Under the pieces are notes generated by a model, which saw only the letters and a list, made by a program, of their open reading frames with translations, was not told where the DNA came from and ran no database searches. From assembly GCF_040802235.1 (NCBI RefSeq), contig NC_133161.1, positions 16,509,001-16,573,000 of the forward strand: a stretch of DNA of 64,000 nucleotides, read 5' to 3'. Origin of the DNA: Manis javanica (taxonomy: Eukaryota; Chordata; Mammalia; Pholidota; Manidae). Both the position numbers and the translations under genes were made by a program. Below are positions 10,836 through 22,230 of the stretch, piece by piece; the first letter of the stretch is position 1; each line of letters begins with the position of its first letter.

Positions 10836-12569
10836 GATGCTTAAGTGGGACAGGTTAAAAAAATACGCTCACAGACTGGCCAGGACCTAGTTACACAGTG
10901 GTGAGCAGTCACAGCAGAGTGTAATGTGTTAGTTGAAGCAAATGAAAGCCAGGCCCACAATAGTGCACTTCTTTTTAAAGCTGTGACACATTGTCATAGT
11001 AATGATCCCAGTGAATCACACCTCCTAGAGTGCCTGCCCTTGGGTAATCCCTTCCCACAGTGACCGCTTGGGCTCGGTCATGTGACTCGCTGGGGCCAAA
11101 GGGGACACGCATGAAGCCAGCGGAAGCTTGAACAAGCGGCTGAACTGTTCATTCAAGAGGTATCGCTGTCGTTGGACAGTAGAGAAAAAAGGAAACCTCT
11201 AAAGATAACCAAACCAAATGTATAGGTTTCGGTTGCATGACCCAGTGGATTGTCTTTCAAAAGTTTAAATTCCCTCATTTCAGAAGATTAAGGGTTGTGA
11301 CTTTAAAAGGTCTTACTGATTAAGTATTAGGGAATTTTAGAAAAACCTAATACCTCTGGCCCAGAATGTTTTCATTTGATTGTCTCCCTGAGGTATTCAC
11401 TATTTGGAGAGCCTGTTTGTGTAGTTAGGGAGATTATGGAGTATTGGATAAAGGGAAATCTTTTTTTTCTTGCCACGATTATTTTGGGGGGTTAAAAATT
11501 GCCTTTTTCTTCCTGACATGTAAGAAAGAATTCTATTTGGAGTTTTGTCATGTCATGCATCAATTTAATAATATTTTTTGCCAAACTTCACATGTATACT
11601 TTCAGCCCCATTCTCTTGGAAGCTGTTGTCTCCTTGTTATGAAGAAAATATGCTTTCATAAGCCTATGGGCTAATTATGTCAAAGGGAAGGGTGGAGAAG
11701 CAGATTCCAAACACAGGTTGTTGGGCCACACAAGGCTGGCCTCAAGCTGACCGCCGCGGAACAGCACTTCCTTATTCCACATCATATTCTTCCCCGTACA
11801 CACTGAGACGCGTCCGTGCTTAGCACCCCGAAGAATCTGCATCCTAGGTGAACTCATCCAGGTATCTTATACTCACAGTTGGCTGAGCTGAAACGTGTTT
11901 CCCAGGAGCCCAGAAATACTTCTGACACCAATGGCCAAGTTCCTTGATCCATAAGTAAGTCCATCCAGTGGAAACTGAATTAAGAGGTCCTCATTGCCCA
12001 ATCCTGCTTCTTCCCCTGATGACGTTTAATGGGCTAATAAGGCTCAGTGAAGAACCACCAGACCCCCACACACTAACGTGGATGTGATGAGCAGCTCAAG
12101 TGAGCCAGATCGCACTAGACCGACTAGTGGAGTCAAACCACATGTGGGTAATCGAGCAAGAAGAAAGCGCCGAGCACCTGACGTAACACTGATTTTGCAG
12201 CACAAAATAGTTAAGACATTCAAAGTCCGTGTGTTTTGAGAAAACAGTTGTCCTCAGTTTTAGGAGACCTGAAAGTATTTCCAGTCCCAGCAATCGAGGG
12301 TTCCAGGAGTGTGGCAGCAAGACAAGAATACCCCAGAAACAAGCATTTTAGGCCAACTTGATACACTCCTCCAGCATCCTAACTCCTAACACACTTTCCT
12401 CTCATTCTCAAGGAGATAATCCCCACCAAGAGCCACCACGCCATCAACGCAACACACCTGATGTTCATTTGTTAGGACTTCTTTCAACCCTATGGGAGAG
12501 AGAAGTGCCAAACCAGAAGAGTTTCTAACACAGATGCTCGGTCTCAAACCAAGAAAACAACCAGGTCCG
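10836..12569. other. Unassigned intergenic sequence
   Basis: No gene is recognised. A stretch near 11008-11130 ('gaatcacacctcctagagtgcctgccc..gggtaatcccttcccacagtg..catgtgactcgctggggcc') resembles part of an old MaLR/ERVL LTR, but too little is left to classify. The rest is unique by eye. Confidence 0.5.
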
Positions 12570-13800
12570 GGGACAATGACTCAAGGGCCCCAGGCTCACC
12601 CCCTCCCACCCTGGAGTAACGGCTTCCAACTACCTTCCCTCCAACCTCCTTCAACATCCAAACCTATGTCACTGTCTTCACCACCCACCCACAACACTCA
12701 TCCTTCCAGATGCAATGCTTATCAAAATCAATTACTAGAATAGCATTCTTTTAATCATGTGGATTTAAAACCTAGTCAAGCCTTCTTGATATACACTCAG
12801 GTTCGTCTTTGCCATTCCTCCACGGGAGGCCCCCACAGCCAAGCTACTGACCCTGCCACGACCCCCACCCAGGCCTTGGTGCTGTCACAACCCCAGCAGG
12901 AAGGCCCCCATCCAATCCATGATCATATTCCACTGGGACTAAACTTATAAGTCTCCCACTCCACCACTTTGCTTCTGTTATGGGTTGAATCATGTCCCCA
13001 AAAAAGATACCTTGAAGTCCTAATCCCCAGTAACCTCAGAATATGACTTTCTTTGGAAACAAATTGCATATGTAATAAGGTGATGTTATACTAGGACCCT
13101 TAACCTAATATACCTGCTGTCCTTACAAGATGATGTGAAAACAGAGGGGGAGATGCGGGTGCCAGCCAAGGAGCATGAAGGGTCAGCCAGCCCCCAAAGC
13201 TGAAAAGAGGCAAGGAAGGTTCTGCCCAGTCTCAGAGGGTCCCTGGCCTGCTGACACCTCATCTTTGACTTCTAGCCTCTAGAACAGTAAGACAGTACAT
13301 TTCTGTTGTGGTAAGTGATCCAGTTTGCAGTACTTTGTATGACAGCCCTAGGAAACTGACATAACCCCCTTCCCTCCTAAAACCCTCAGTGGCTCCCTAT
13401 TCCTTCATATCAAGTTCTGGTCTTTGGCCTGGCTCCTGACCCTGCATTTTGCAAATGTTATCTCCCATTATTTCTTCATGACCTCTGAACTCCAACCTAC
13501 ACAGACCCCTCCCTTCTTCAAAGCCCTGCTGTGTTCCCACTAAAATATCTTCCTTCCCTACCAGTCTATATAAGCCTCCTAAGAAATGGGCTATGACTTG
13601 TTTTCCTTTAAAGCTCCCCACAATACCGAACTACTGAAGTACTTGTAGATGAAGCTAGTAGCCTTTGTCCTTGACCTGCAATACCCAGGTAGGCTGTGAG
13701 CTACATACCAGAAACCATTATTTTAGTCCTTGTGCTCCCAGTCACCCCATAGTGACTGACTGGCATTTCATAGACTTTCAATGAATATCTTAATTCATTT
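12570..13800 (+). repeat. L2 remnant interrupted by an LTR
   Basis: After the LTR at 12976-13361 the text 'aaaaccctcagtggctccctattccttcatatcaagttctggtctttggcctggctcctgaccctgcat' and 'gacctctgaactccaacc..ttcttcaaagccctgctgtg' follows the 3' half of mammalian L2. The polypyrimidine-rich sequence before the LTR (12600-12960) is probably the same L2. The 3' end is eroded near 13790 ('ttcaatgaatatcttaattcatt'). Confidence 0.6.
12976..13361 (+). mobile_element. MaLR (MLT1-type) solo LTR
   Basis: It begins TGTTATGGGTTGAATCATGTCCCC and ends 'gacagccctaggaaactgaca', so it has TG...CA ends at about 386 bp. Internal phrases ('cttgaagtcctaatccccagtaacctcagaatatgac', 'ggcctgctgacacctcatctttgacttctagcctctagaaca') match MLT1-class LTRs of the ERVL-MaLR group. 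It sits inside the L2 at 12570-13800, so it is younger. No clear target duplication is left. Confidence 0.75.
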
Positions 13801-13929
13801 TTAAAATCCACCCTCTGGGTCCATCCCAGGTACAGCAATGTCGGCTTTAAGAACGTGCTAATGAGATACCTTAAAGTACTTAGGACAAAAGTGGCTGAAA
13901 AAGGGGAAAAAGTGCTGTGCTTTCTCCAG

Positions 13930-14110
13930 TAGCCTCACTAAGTCATTAGAAGGGCCCCAGCCTGGGGCCCCAGGGAGCCTCATTAGTTAATCCCCCATGA
14001 CCCCTGCAGAGGGGAGCCCTCCTCTTATCAGACTTCCTGTTTACTAATACATGACAGGGCCTGTTGTACCACATTGTTACCTGTGTTTCCAGAGCCCTTT
14101 GAAAGTATAA
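13930..14110. promoter_or_regulatory. Candidate enhancer: homeodomain, GATA and FOX:ETS motifs
   Basis: In a repeat-free stretch there is CATTAGTTAATC (13981-13992, homeodomain type), a GATA site as TTATC (14025-14029) and, 4 bases on, CTTCCTGTTTAC (14033-14044). The last is the reverse complement of GTAAACAGGAAG, which contains AACAGGAA. That composite FOX:ETS site is known from endothelial enhancers. The palindromic GGCCCCAGCCTGGGGCC lies just upstream (13955-13971). Enhancer activity is an inference from motif density only. Confidence 0.3.
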
Positions 14111-14175
14111 ATAAATGATAACTGGCTGGTCTTTCCCCAGGGTTTTGTCAATGCCGAGAATCCTGACAGCTTTCT

Positions 14176-14207
14176 AAAGCATGATTTGCCACCACAAATG
14201 CCACATG
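14176..14207 (+). repeat. 32-bp exact direct repeat, copy A
   Basis: This 32-bp segment (starts AAAGCATGATTTGCC, ends CCACATG) is identical to 15865-15896. The flanks differ on both sides (T before and G after here; C before and C after there). It lies in non-repetitive sequence and is likely the source copy. Confidence 0.9.
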
Positions 14208-14659
14208 GTCCTGTCCTATTCATAGAGACACTCGATAATTCAGGTGCCAACTCCTTCCAACAGAGTCAGACAGACTAATGTGCTGTCACAGTCTCCAGGT
14301 AATATTGCTGCCCAGTGAGCTTTTCAAATAGCCCAAGAAGACCTCTGCTCAGCAGGTAAGTCATTCAGATCTCCAAGACGCCAGACCCAGAGAGCTTGCA
14401 GGGGCACAGTGTGACTGGGGGGCAGAGCCAGGGAAGGAGTCCAGAGGAAACCTAACTGCTGTTCCGTCTGCCGGCCATGCCCTTTCCCTCTGACCTCACC
14501 TCTTCTACCCAGTTTCTAAAGCATGTGAATTAGCCTCCCTGACAGTGAGGCCCTTGTCCCTGCTCCTCAGACTGCAAACCCTCTGACTGTCCACTGGATG
14601 TTCAGAGGGTCAGGATCGGGGAAGAGAGGTGCCTGTTGGGGGAGCCCAACCTTGGAAGG

Positions 14660-15780
14660 CAGTCAGAAGCCAAAGAAGAAAGAGGGAGACTTCCAACTTC
14701 TGATTCCACATGTGAAGGGATTTGGAAGTCACCACTCCATCCTGACAACACATAAAAATCTGGACAACTCTGCTTGGGCCTATAAGAGAGGTGAGGTCAC
14801 AGGCAAACCCCGGCCGCCAAGACTGGAGAGACAGACGGGCTAGTCCAGGGGGTCACGACTTACCAGAGCAGAGACCTCGGCAGGACCCGGGGCTGGGGCA
14901 GGAAAGCCTGACCTCTAACTGGCGACCTGCTGGAGGCTCAGTGTGAACACCTCTGACAGTTAAAAACTCCAGGGGGCCCAGTCCAAGGGCACCCCCAAAA
15001 TAGCGTGAAACACCTCCAGGAGCTCGGCTAGATTCCTACAGTAAGTGAGAAAAATCTCTTCTGGCAGCCGGAGGAGAAAAGGAACAGCTGCTTTCAGCAC
15101 GGCCCTGAGGTCAAACTAGTTAACCAGCAGCTAACCTGCTGGGCTTTATCCTAGCATGATTGACCCAGCTGGCTCTAGCTGTCCTGTCCCACTTGAGAGG
15201 AGAGAAAAAAAAAAGAGAGAGAAACACGTGTGAAGTTCACCGTCCAGAGGCACAGGCCAGCCAGCAGACAAAGCATCATCAAAGGACTACGGACACCCCA
15301 CCCCCACCACACCCCCACATCACTAAAGGCCTATTTACAGCAGTTTCTTCTACCTGGCACATCCTGTCCAGCTATCATAAAAAATTACAAGACATAAGAA
15401 AAGCCAAAAAACCACAATTTGAATAGACAGAGCAAGCATCAGAACCTGACATGGCAGGGATGTTGGAATTATCCAGCTGGGAATTTAAAACAACTATGAT
15501 GAATACGCTCAAGGCCCTAATGAATAAAGTAGACAGCAGGCATGAACCGATGGGCAATGCATGCTGAAGATGGAAATCTTAAGAACCAAAGAGAAATGCT
15601 AGAGATAAAAAACACTAACAGAAACAGAAAGCCTTTGATGGGTTCATTAGTAGACTGGGTACAGCTGAGGAGACCCTCTGAGCTAGAGGATATATGAAAA
15701 GAATCCTCAAAAAGCAGAGGCCAAAAAAAAAACCCAGAACAGAATATCCAAGGACTATGGGACAACTACAAAATGTGTAA
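14660..15780 (+). mobile_element. L1ME 5' UTR and ORF1 remnant
   Basis: The start reads 'aagaagaaagagggagacttccaacttctg', followed by a GC-rich 5' UTR and 'ccagctatcataaaaaattacaagacataagaaaagccaaaaaaccacaatttgaatagacagagcaagcatcagaacctgacatggcagggatgttggaattatcc'. That is the 5' end of old L1M/L1ME elements. From about 15450 the ORF1 part is readable in pieces (MAGMLELSSWEFKTTMMNTL; EILRTKEKCxRxKT-like; the coiled-coil start), with frameshifts. It breaks off near 15775 in AT-rich filler. Confidence 0.7.
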
Positions 15781-15864
15781 TATACATTATACATTATATA
15801 TATTATAATATATATAGTATAATTATAATTACATGTAATTATCAGTCTCCCACTCCAACAATAC

Positions 15865-15896
15865 AAAGCATGATTTGCCACCACAAATGCCACATG
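15865..15896 (+). repeat. 32-bp exact direct repeat, copy B at an L1 deletion junction
   Basis: This is an exact copy of 14176-14207. It sits between an AT-rich tract (15776-15845) that follows the ORF1 remnant and the text at about 15950 that resumes as L1 ORF2-like sequence ('gagtaaatgaacggagagaaatatactatgcc'). Its position at an internal L1 break suggests templated filler from break repair. Confidence 0.85.
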
Positions 15897-15939
15897 CATT
15901 TGTGCAACTATACATTGTCTATGTGAAATCCACTTTATA

Positions 15940-17890
15940 CAGACACATAGAGACTAAGAGTAAATGAACGGAGAGAAATATACTATGCCAACACCAGGAA
16001 GAAAGGAAATACAGGTTATCAGAAGAGTTTTATAGTTGGTCAAATGCAGTTGAGAGAAGAAAGGAACAGAGATCAATTAATGGACCAGAATGATATGAGA
16101 AGGGCAAATAAGGGACAGAAATACCAAGGGAACACATTTTAGGAAGTGGCTTTCTAGGCCTATGGTAGCTTGAAGTCAGTTGGCAAAGTTTTTCCCTAGA
16201 TAATTTTGCCAGTTCTCAGCAATTTGCTGACCCAAAATACTCACAATAGTTTCTACATTCCCAAAGTAGAGAGCGAAGGAGGCCTACCCTCTGTTTTGGG
16301 AATGTGGAAGGGTAGACTTGGCTTTAGGGAAGTGCTGGATAAGCCGTGGCAGCCACAGGTGAACACCCACTTCCTCTTCAGTGTCCCTCCCTGTCACTGG
16401 TGTCAAGACTGGCCTTAGCCATGGGTCACTCCTCGACCTCCTTCACCAGGAACCTGCTCTTACATGCTGCTCCATCATCCCATCATCCTACAGTCCAGGG
16501 CAGTCTGCATTTCCACTGGGGACTGAATGACCTTCTTGACCTAGTGGTTCATCTCTGTGGTAGCCGGAGTGTAACAGGATGGCTAATTTTCAATCACACA
16601 GGTTCCTAGAAGTCTCAGAACTCCTGTCTTTATGGTAACTGGGAACAAAGAAAACTATTTTTGGAAAAAAGAGATGTCCCTTTATCACTGGCACTCCTAA
16701 AGCAACAAGCACGCCTAACACCCAGATCCTGGTTTCTAAATACAGTTCTCCGACAAGAGGACCTGGGGCTTCTTGAACAGGTAGTTGATTCCAGGTCTGA
16801 GCCAGAAAAACACAAGATGATCCTGGACCATCCTGTAGTCCCAGAAGGTCAGAAAGTACTCAAAAAGGGTAAGGACATCTTGAAGGAGCACAGAAACCAA
16901 CCTGAAAGAGGTTAAAGCTGGAACAATTTGAGCAATAAAATAAATAACAATATTTAATTGTAATCCATAGAACAATGTAAACATACATGAGTCTATTCTG
17001 TAACTTTAAAATAATTGAATAAGTAAACTGGCAATAAGGCATAGTTCTCTCTTCCTTATAAAAAAATTCTAAGTAATAAATGCAGAAAAAGAAGTGAGTA
17101 TAAAATCACCATGAGAACACCATAGTAATAATCACCCTGGGCAAAAACTCCACCAAAGGATGCTAAAATTAGTGACCAAAGTTCAAGAAAAACCAGAACA
17201 TTGGCATAATCTAAAAGTGTCTCTCCCAAAACATGTATTAATTACAAAAAGAAACATAGTAACTTTATAGTGGAAAAACCCTTCAAACATACTTAACCCA
17301 ACAATCAAGGAAAAAATATCAGCAATAAGACCCATTGATACCATGTAACCCCTGGTATCAGCTTTGGGTTCCACCCTTATGACTTCATTTAATCTTAATT
17401 ACCTCTTTAAAGGGCAAATACAGTCACACTGGGGGTTAGGATTTCAACATACAAATTTGGGTTGTGGGGGAATAATTCAGTTCATAGCACTTGCCAAAAA
17501 TACGTAATCACATCTACTCATGAATAAACATGAGACAAACCCAAATCCTTTACAAAACAACTGATCAGTATTCTTCAAAAGTGTCAGAGTCATGAAAGAC
17601 AAAGACTAAGGAACTGTCTTAGGCTGAAGGATGCTAGGAGACAGTCCAGTACAGCACGGGAGCTGGGATCGAATCCTGCCCCAGGAAAGGACACTAATGG
17701 GGAAGTGAATCTGAAGAAAGTCTGTAGTTACTTGTATTGTATCAGTGCCAGCTGCTTGGCTTCAGTTTCTTGGTGCCAGTTTCATTGTGCCATGGTTATG
17801 TCAGACATGAGCATGAGGGCAGCCGGGTGAAGGGTATACCGAAATGCTCTGTGCTGTGTTTGCAGCTTTCTCTACATCTAAAATGATTTC
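15940..17890 (+). mobile_element. L1ME ORF2 fragment and 3' UTR
   Basis: A short ORF2-like piece (about 15950-16130) is followed, after an unclear stretch, by an L1ME-type 3' UTR from about 16640. It ends with the well known terminal segment: 'cttcaaaagtgtcagagtcatgaaagacaaagactaaggaactgtc', 'gtatcagtgccag', 'tgtgccatggttatgtcag', 'ggtgaagggtataccgaaatgctctgtgctg', 'tctacatctaaaatgatttcaacataaaaaag'. It is the 3' continuation of the 14660-15780 element, with most of ORF2 deleted. An LTR fragment interrupts it at 17340-17490. Confidence 0.7.
17340..17490 (-). mobile_element. MaLR LTR fragment inside L1ME
   Basis: The text 'tcttaattacctctttaaagggcaaatacagtcacactgggggttaggatttcaacatacaaatttgggttgtgggggaataattcagttcatagca' is the reverse complement of the 5' part of an MLT1/MST-type LTR. 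Only about 150 bp remain. L1 3' UTR text continues on the right. Confidence 0.7.
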
Positions 17891-17899
17891 AACATAAAA

Positions 17900-18754
17900 A
17901 AGTTTTCTTTACACGTCCCTTCATATCACATACCTTGTAAAAGTGGTGGGAGCAGAGAAATAAATCCTCGACCATGCTTTCTCTTTTTGGAGTGAAGGGC
18001 AGAGAGCTGGTGCAGAAGGGAGTAACTGCACAACTTCCCCACCCTACAGGGATGGGGGGAGAGAGCCAGTAGTGGGAAGCTTCAAAGCGGAAGATTTTAA
18101 CAGCTGGCTTCACAGGGACAGATGTGGAGCCCAGACTCTGCAATAGGAAAACAGAAATCAGCCAAGTACCAAACTGGAGTCCATTTGGTGTCAAAGCCCA
18201 AGCTCTTAACCACTATTCCAGGACATAAGTGACCGATGCATTCTGCTCTCTGTCGTTCCCAACCCGTCAGGAAGATCCAGCTGAGCCTCAGCTCTGGGAA
18301 CAGCCTCCCCCTGTCTCTGCCCTGTGGGCTTGTGGGTAGGGGCGGGCCAAGGGGCATGGCCCTGCCGGTGCTCACCCAGCAGTGGGCAAGGGCAGGGGCG
18401 CTCTGGGCCTGAGGTCTGCAACAGCCACCTTGTCCCAGGGTTTGCCCAGCGCGCAGGACCAACGCCAGACCACCCGGAGACTGAGGAGGGCCAGGAGACT
18501 GATGCAAGTACAGGATTTCACAGTGGTTCTGGCGAGGCGGCCCCACAGTTATTGTGACACATTCCTAAGCATCGCACCGAGGGGTGTCAGTCACCAAAAC
18601 GTGCGCAGCTCTTCAGAGCTACTGAGGTGTGTTGTTGGATGCCTTCTGTGAGCTGGTCAGCAGTGAGAGTGAGTCGTGACCAGGTGCAGGAAGCAATGCA
18701 GGAGAACCAAATGGGTGTTTTATCTCTGTTGACTCTTAAAATGTTAAAGAGAAC
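17900..18754. other. Unassigned intergenic sequence
   Basis: No repeat or exon is recognised. The part at about 18240-18560 is GC-rich with several overlapping chance reading frames on both strands. None begins with a convincing context or shows a known domain. Confidence 0.5.
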
Positions 18755-18890
18755 TAATGTTTAATGGGGCCTGTGATATGCCAGGCACTTTATCAGGGCA
18801 CTTCATCTCCATAACCAGCCATGTGAGGTAGATGCTCACATCTCAGTTTGCAAATGAGAAAATGGGGTGCAGAGGGCTTGCAAGTGATGG
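18755..18890 (-). repeat. MIR SINE
   Basis: 'tgatatgccaggcactttatcagggcacttcatctccataaccagccatgtgaggtagatgctcacatctcagtttgcaaatgagaaaatggggtgcagagggcttgcaagtgatgg' follows the reverse-strand MIR consensus. Confidence 0.75.
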
Positions 18891-18899
18891 TGCCAGCTT

Positions 18900-21886
18900 C
18901 CCAGGGAGCCCGGGAGTTCCGAGGCTCTCGGTGACCATGCACCTGGGAGGAGAAGAGCCCTTTCACTCTAAAAGAACTTATCTCAGGAAAATGACATCTG
19001 TCTAACCAGAGATGCCCACAGCACTATCCAAAGCACCAGAACCACTACAGTGCAACAGCTCCCCTATCTGAAAATGGGGGCTCACATTAGAGAGCACCGA
19101 ACTTGCGGCAGGAGAATGGCCTGGTGGGGGTGCAGAGGTGGTCCGCCACTGTGGGGCCAAGAAAACCCTTTCCCGCCCTGGAGAGTTGCTCCTAATGCCT
19201 TTCTCTGCACCCAAGAGGTGTTCCCTTGGGTTAAGTGGTTCATGACTGCGAGAGTCTCTGCAAAGTTCTCATCTTAGAATGAGTCCTGGGCAGGGACTGA
19301 GTTGATCTAAGCAGGGATTGATTAATCTGGTTCCTGGCTGCGTGCAGCCTCTGGAACAGTTACAGGAACAGGGGCAGCGCATGTTGAGGAGATTGGAGGC
19401 AGTCACCAAAGTTGCTCTTTCCCTGTTGCTCAACCCTGCCTGTGGAAGGCTCTGTCATCAGTTCACCAGTCACGCGTGTCCCAGTGAGCGCTCTGTCTCA
19501 GGACTGCCACCTGCAGGTGTGGGGATCCTCCAGTAGCAAATCAGTGAAGGAGGGATCCCATGGGGGGATTTCTCAACTCTCCCTTCAGCACTTCCCTGGG
19601 ACATCCCACAAAGAAATTCTTCCTTATTTCAATTTCTCCAGGGAAATTCCAGCTCCTTTGGTTTCCTGTGAAGATGGAAAACCCTTGTCAGAAAAGATTT
19701 AAACATATTCAAACAACATAAACAAAATCAGGAAAGTTGGTAAAATGTTCACTCAGAATCCTACCAACCTACCTTAATTTTCATTTCTCTGTATCCCCTT
19801 CCACTTTTTCTCCACGTGTTCAAATATTTGCAATAATTGCAATCCTAACACAGGCACCACACTGTAGATTCCTCTTCTCATCAAAACACTTCTTCACACA
19901 CTAGCTAATTGTCATCTTCATCTTTCAGGCAAATCCTCATGAATCCACCATCCTTCTGGCACATATTATGCCTGGAGTCTTCATCCAGACTCCAGCAAAG
20001 ATGGGGTGAGTGCTTTTGTTTGAGGGGTTCTGTGTGTCTGCCAGTCAACAAGATGGGACTCAGTGAGGTGCATTCCCTGGCCTGGCCCTGTCTCCCTGAG
20101 CTCTCAGCCACCTTCATAGACGGGATGGATGGGAGAGGTCATGTCCAGGTTTTTTAACCTTTTTTACCAGGTAAGAGTCCCCGTCCCTTGCCGCCCCATT
20201 TAACCTAATATAGAATAGACACATAATTCACCTGCTTAATTTCCAGTGACCACGAACCTTAATGGCTGCTCCAGGTGGTCCTAGGAAGGTGATAAAGGCC
20301 TGCAGGCTGTGCATCACACCAGAGTTCCTGCTAGTGTTCACTAGGCCAGTCAATGCTTGGCGTCTGCAAAAGCTCTGGGTCTATGGATACATCAATTTCA
20401 CTGAAGACTGGACTCCACCTGACACTGGTATCTCCCTTAGGAGACAGAGTATGTACAGAACACCCTCTCTACTTCAAGTTCTTACAGTTAAACAGCTCAC
20501 AGTCCACGGTCAGGGGATAACACTTCTCAGTATAACGCACTGGCTGCTGCAGAATTGAACCTCTGACCTTCCATTATGCTTTCAGTTACGGTTAAATAAA
20601 AGTGAAATATGAGTCCTCCAAGCACATCCTGGGAACTATGCTTTTTTAATAAAGGCAGAAAAATTAGAGTACTAACCCTCAGAAATAACAACAAGAGACG
20701 AATGTATACCTGTATGCCAGCCCAGAATAAAAAATTGATCTCAGTTAATGAGCATAAGACTAAATAAGAGACTAGAATATCAAACTGAACCAATATCTAA
20801 CCCCACACTGCTCCCAGACATTTTTCCATCTGGCACATGGGGAAAAAACTCCCCATGTTTTTTCCTACGTAGAACATTTCTCTACTTAGGACAATTCTTA
20901 CAGGCAGTCCACTTCCTGAGTGTCATGGTGTGTCCTCTCACAAACATGAAAGGAATGACATCTTTCTGGCAGAGGCCCCAGGAGAGTTGTCGGACATCCT
21001 GATAAGCAGGAGTCATCACTATTCTCAGTGTTTGACCACACTTTTCAATGCCAATCTTCTACAATTTTCTGATGTCCACACTGCCTTTTCCCAATAGCCA
21101 GGCATAGAGCCAAGATAAGGAGTGAGCATCTCTGCCCCATACTGTGTAAGTCCTGCTTCTCTTGGGATAATGGACGAGGAGCTCCCTTCACATGCTGGGC
21201 TGGAGCCAGCTTATAACAGCTCATGGGAGCTGACTGTTAAATTTTCAGGAATTTAGTGAGCAGATTGACAATCACCTTGAGAGCTGGAAATCAGCCAGAG
21301 TGAGCTTATTTACACCACAGAAATTGGCCAATGTTACAAATCAGTGCTACAAATCAGTGCCTGTTATGAAGCATCTACCGGTGCATTGCTGCTTCCTATT
21401 AAATCCCTGGGACTTTACAGACATACAGAAGGGTCAGCATTTGAGCTATTTCATTTTTTAACTCACCCCAAAAAGACCAGTTAGAAACAGTCCTAAGATG
21501 TTGGGATTAGAAGGGGTGCTAGAGAGGTCACCTAGTAAAAATACTGTGGCCAAGAGAGGCGACAAGAATGTCACACTGCCAGTTACAGACAAAGAGGACA
21601 AGACCTCAAACCCTTGTCCCAGGTCACTGTTCTTTGCCACGTCCCACTCACACACTCCAAAGACCGTAACAGCAAGCAACCTCCATGGTTCTGGGAGCCA
21701 GTTTTCCCATCTTAAAAATGGAACATTTGATTTTCACCATGACTTTCCTCAACCTGAGAAGCAGGAGAGCCAATTTCCAAGCATTTTATGCAAATTAGCC
21801 ATTTCCAGCTTCTGCGAGATTTTCAGGTGGGGAGTAACAGCAGGAAGGCCCTGTACAGGTGAAGCATCTGCCTCCAGGCAACAGCC
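18900..21886. other. Unassigned intergenic sequence
   Basis: About 3 kb without a recognised gene. A weak MIR-like phrase sits at about 21515-21610 ('ggggtgctagagaggtcacctagt..cagttacagacaaag'). Short open frames are all below about 140 codons and show no known motif. Confidence 0.5.
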
Positions 21887-22230
21887 AGTCTTGGTTGCGC
21901 TGCTATGACAAAGTACTGGGTGGCTTGCAAATAACAGACATTTCTTTCCAACAGTTCTGAAGGGTAGGGATCTGAGCTCAGGGTGCCAGTATGATCAGGT
22001 TCTCTTCCAGGCTGCAGACTGCCAACTTCTCATTGTAGCCTCACATGATGGCAAGGAGACAGGAGAGCTCTCTGCAGTCCTGTTTATAACGGCACCAATC
22101 CCTGCCCAAGAGCTCCACCCTCACAAACTAATTACATCCCAAAGGCTCTACCTCCAAAATCCGTTACATTGGGGGTTAGGATTTCAATATTTGTATTTGG
22201 GGAGGACACAAACACTCATCCATTGCAGGA
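21887..22230 (-). mobile_element. MaLR (MLT1/MST-type) LTR
   Basis: It reads in reverse: 'gctgctatgacaaagtactgggtggcttgcaaataacagacatttctttccaacagttctga', then 'acaaactaattacatcccaaaggctctacctccaaaatccgttacattgggggttaggatttcaatatttgtatttgggg'. About 340 bp, near full length but diverged. Confidence 0.75.

Larger units (their letters stand above)
13801..14660. other. Non-repetitive intergenic segment
   Basis: Apart from the motif cluster at 13930-14110 and the 32-bp segment at 14176-14207 that recurs at 15865-15896, nothing is recognised. No coding exon with splice signals was found. Confidence 0.5.

Noticed and set aside
16661..16915. 84-codon frame (RSWFLNTVLRQEDLGLLEQ...) considered as a gene fragment
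   Set aside because: It lies in the 3' UTR of an L1ME element whose characteristic terminal sequence follows at 17500-17890.
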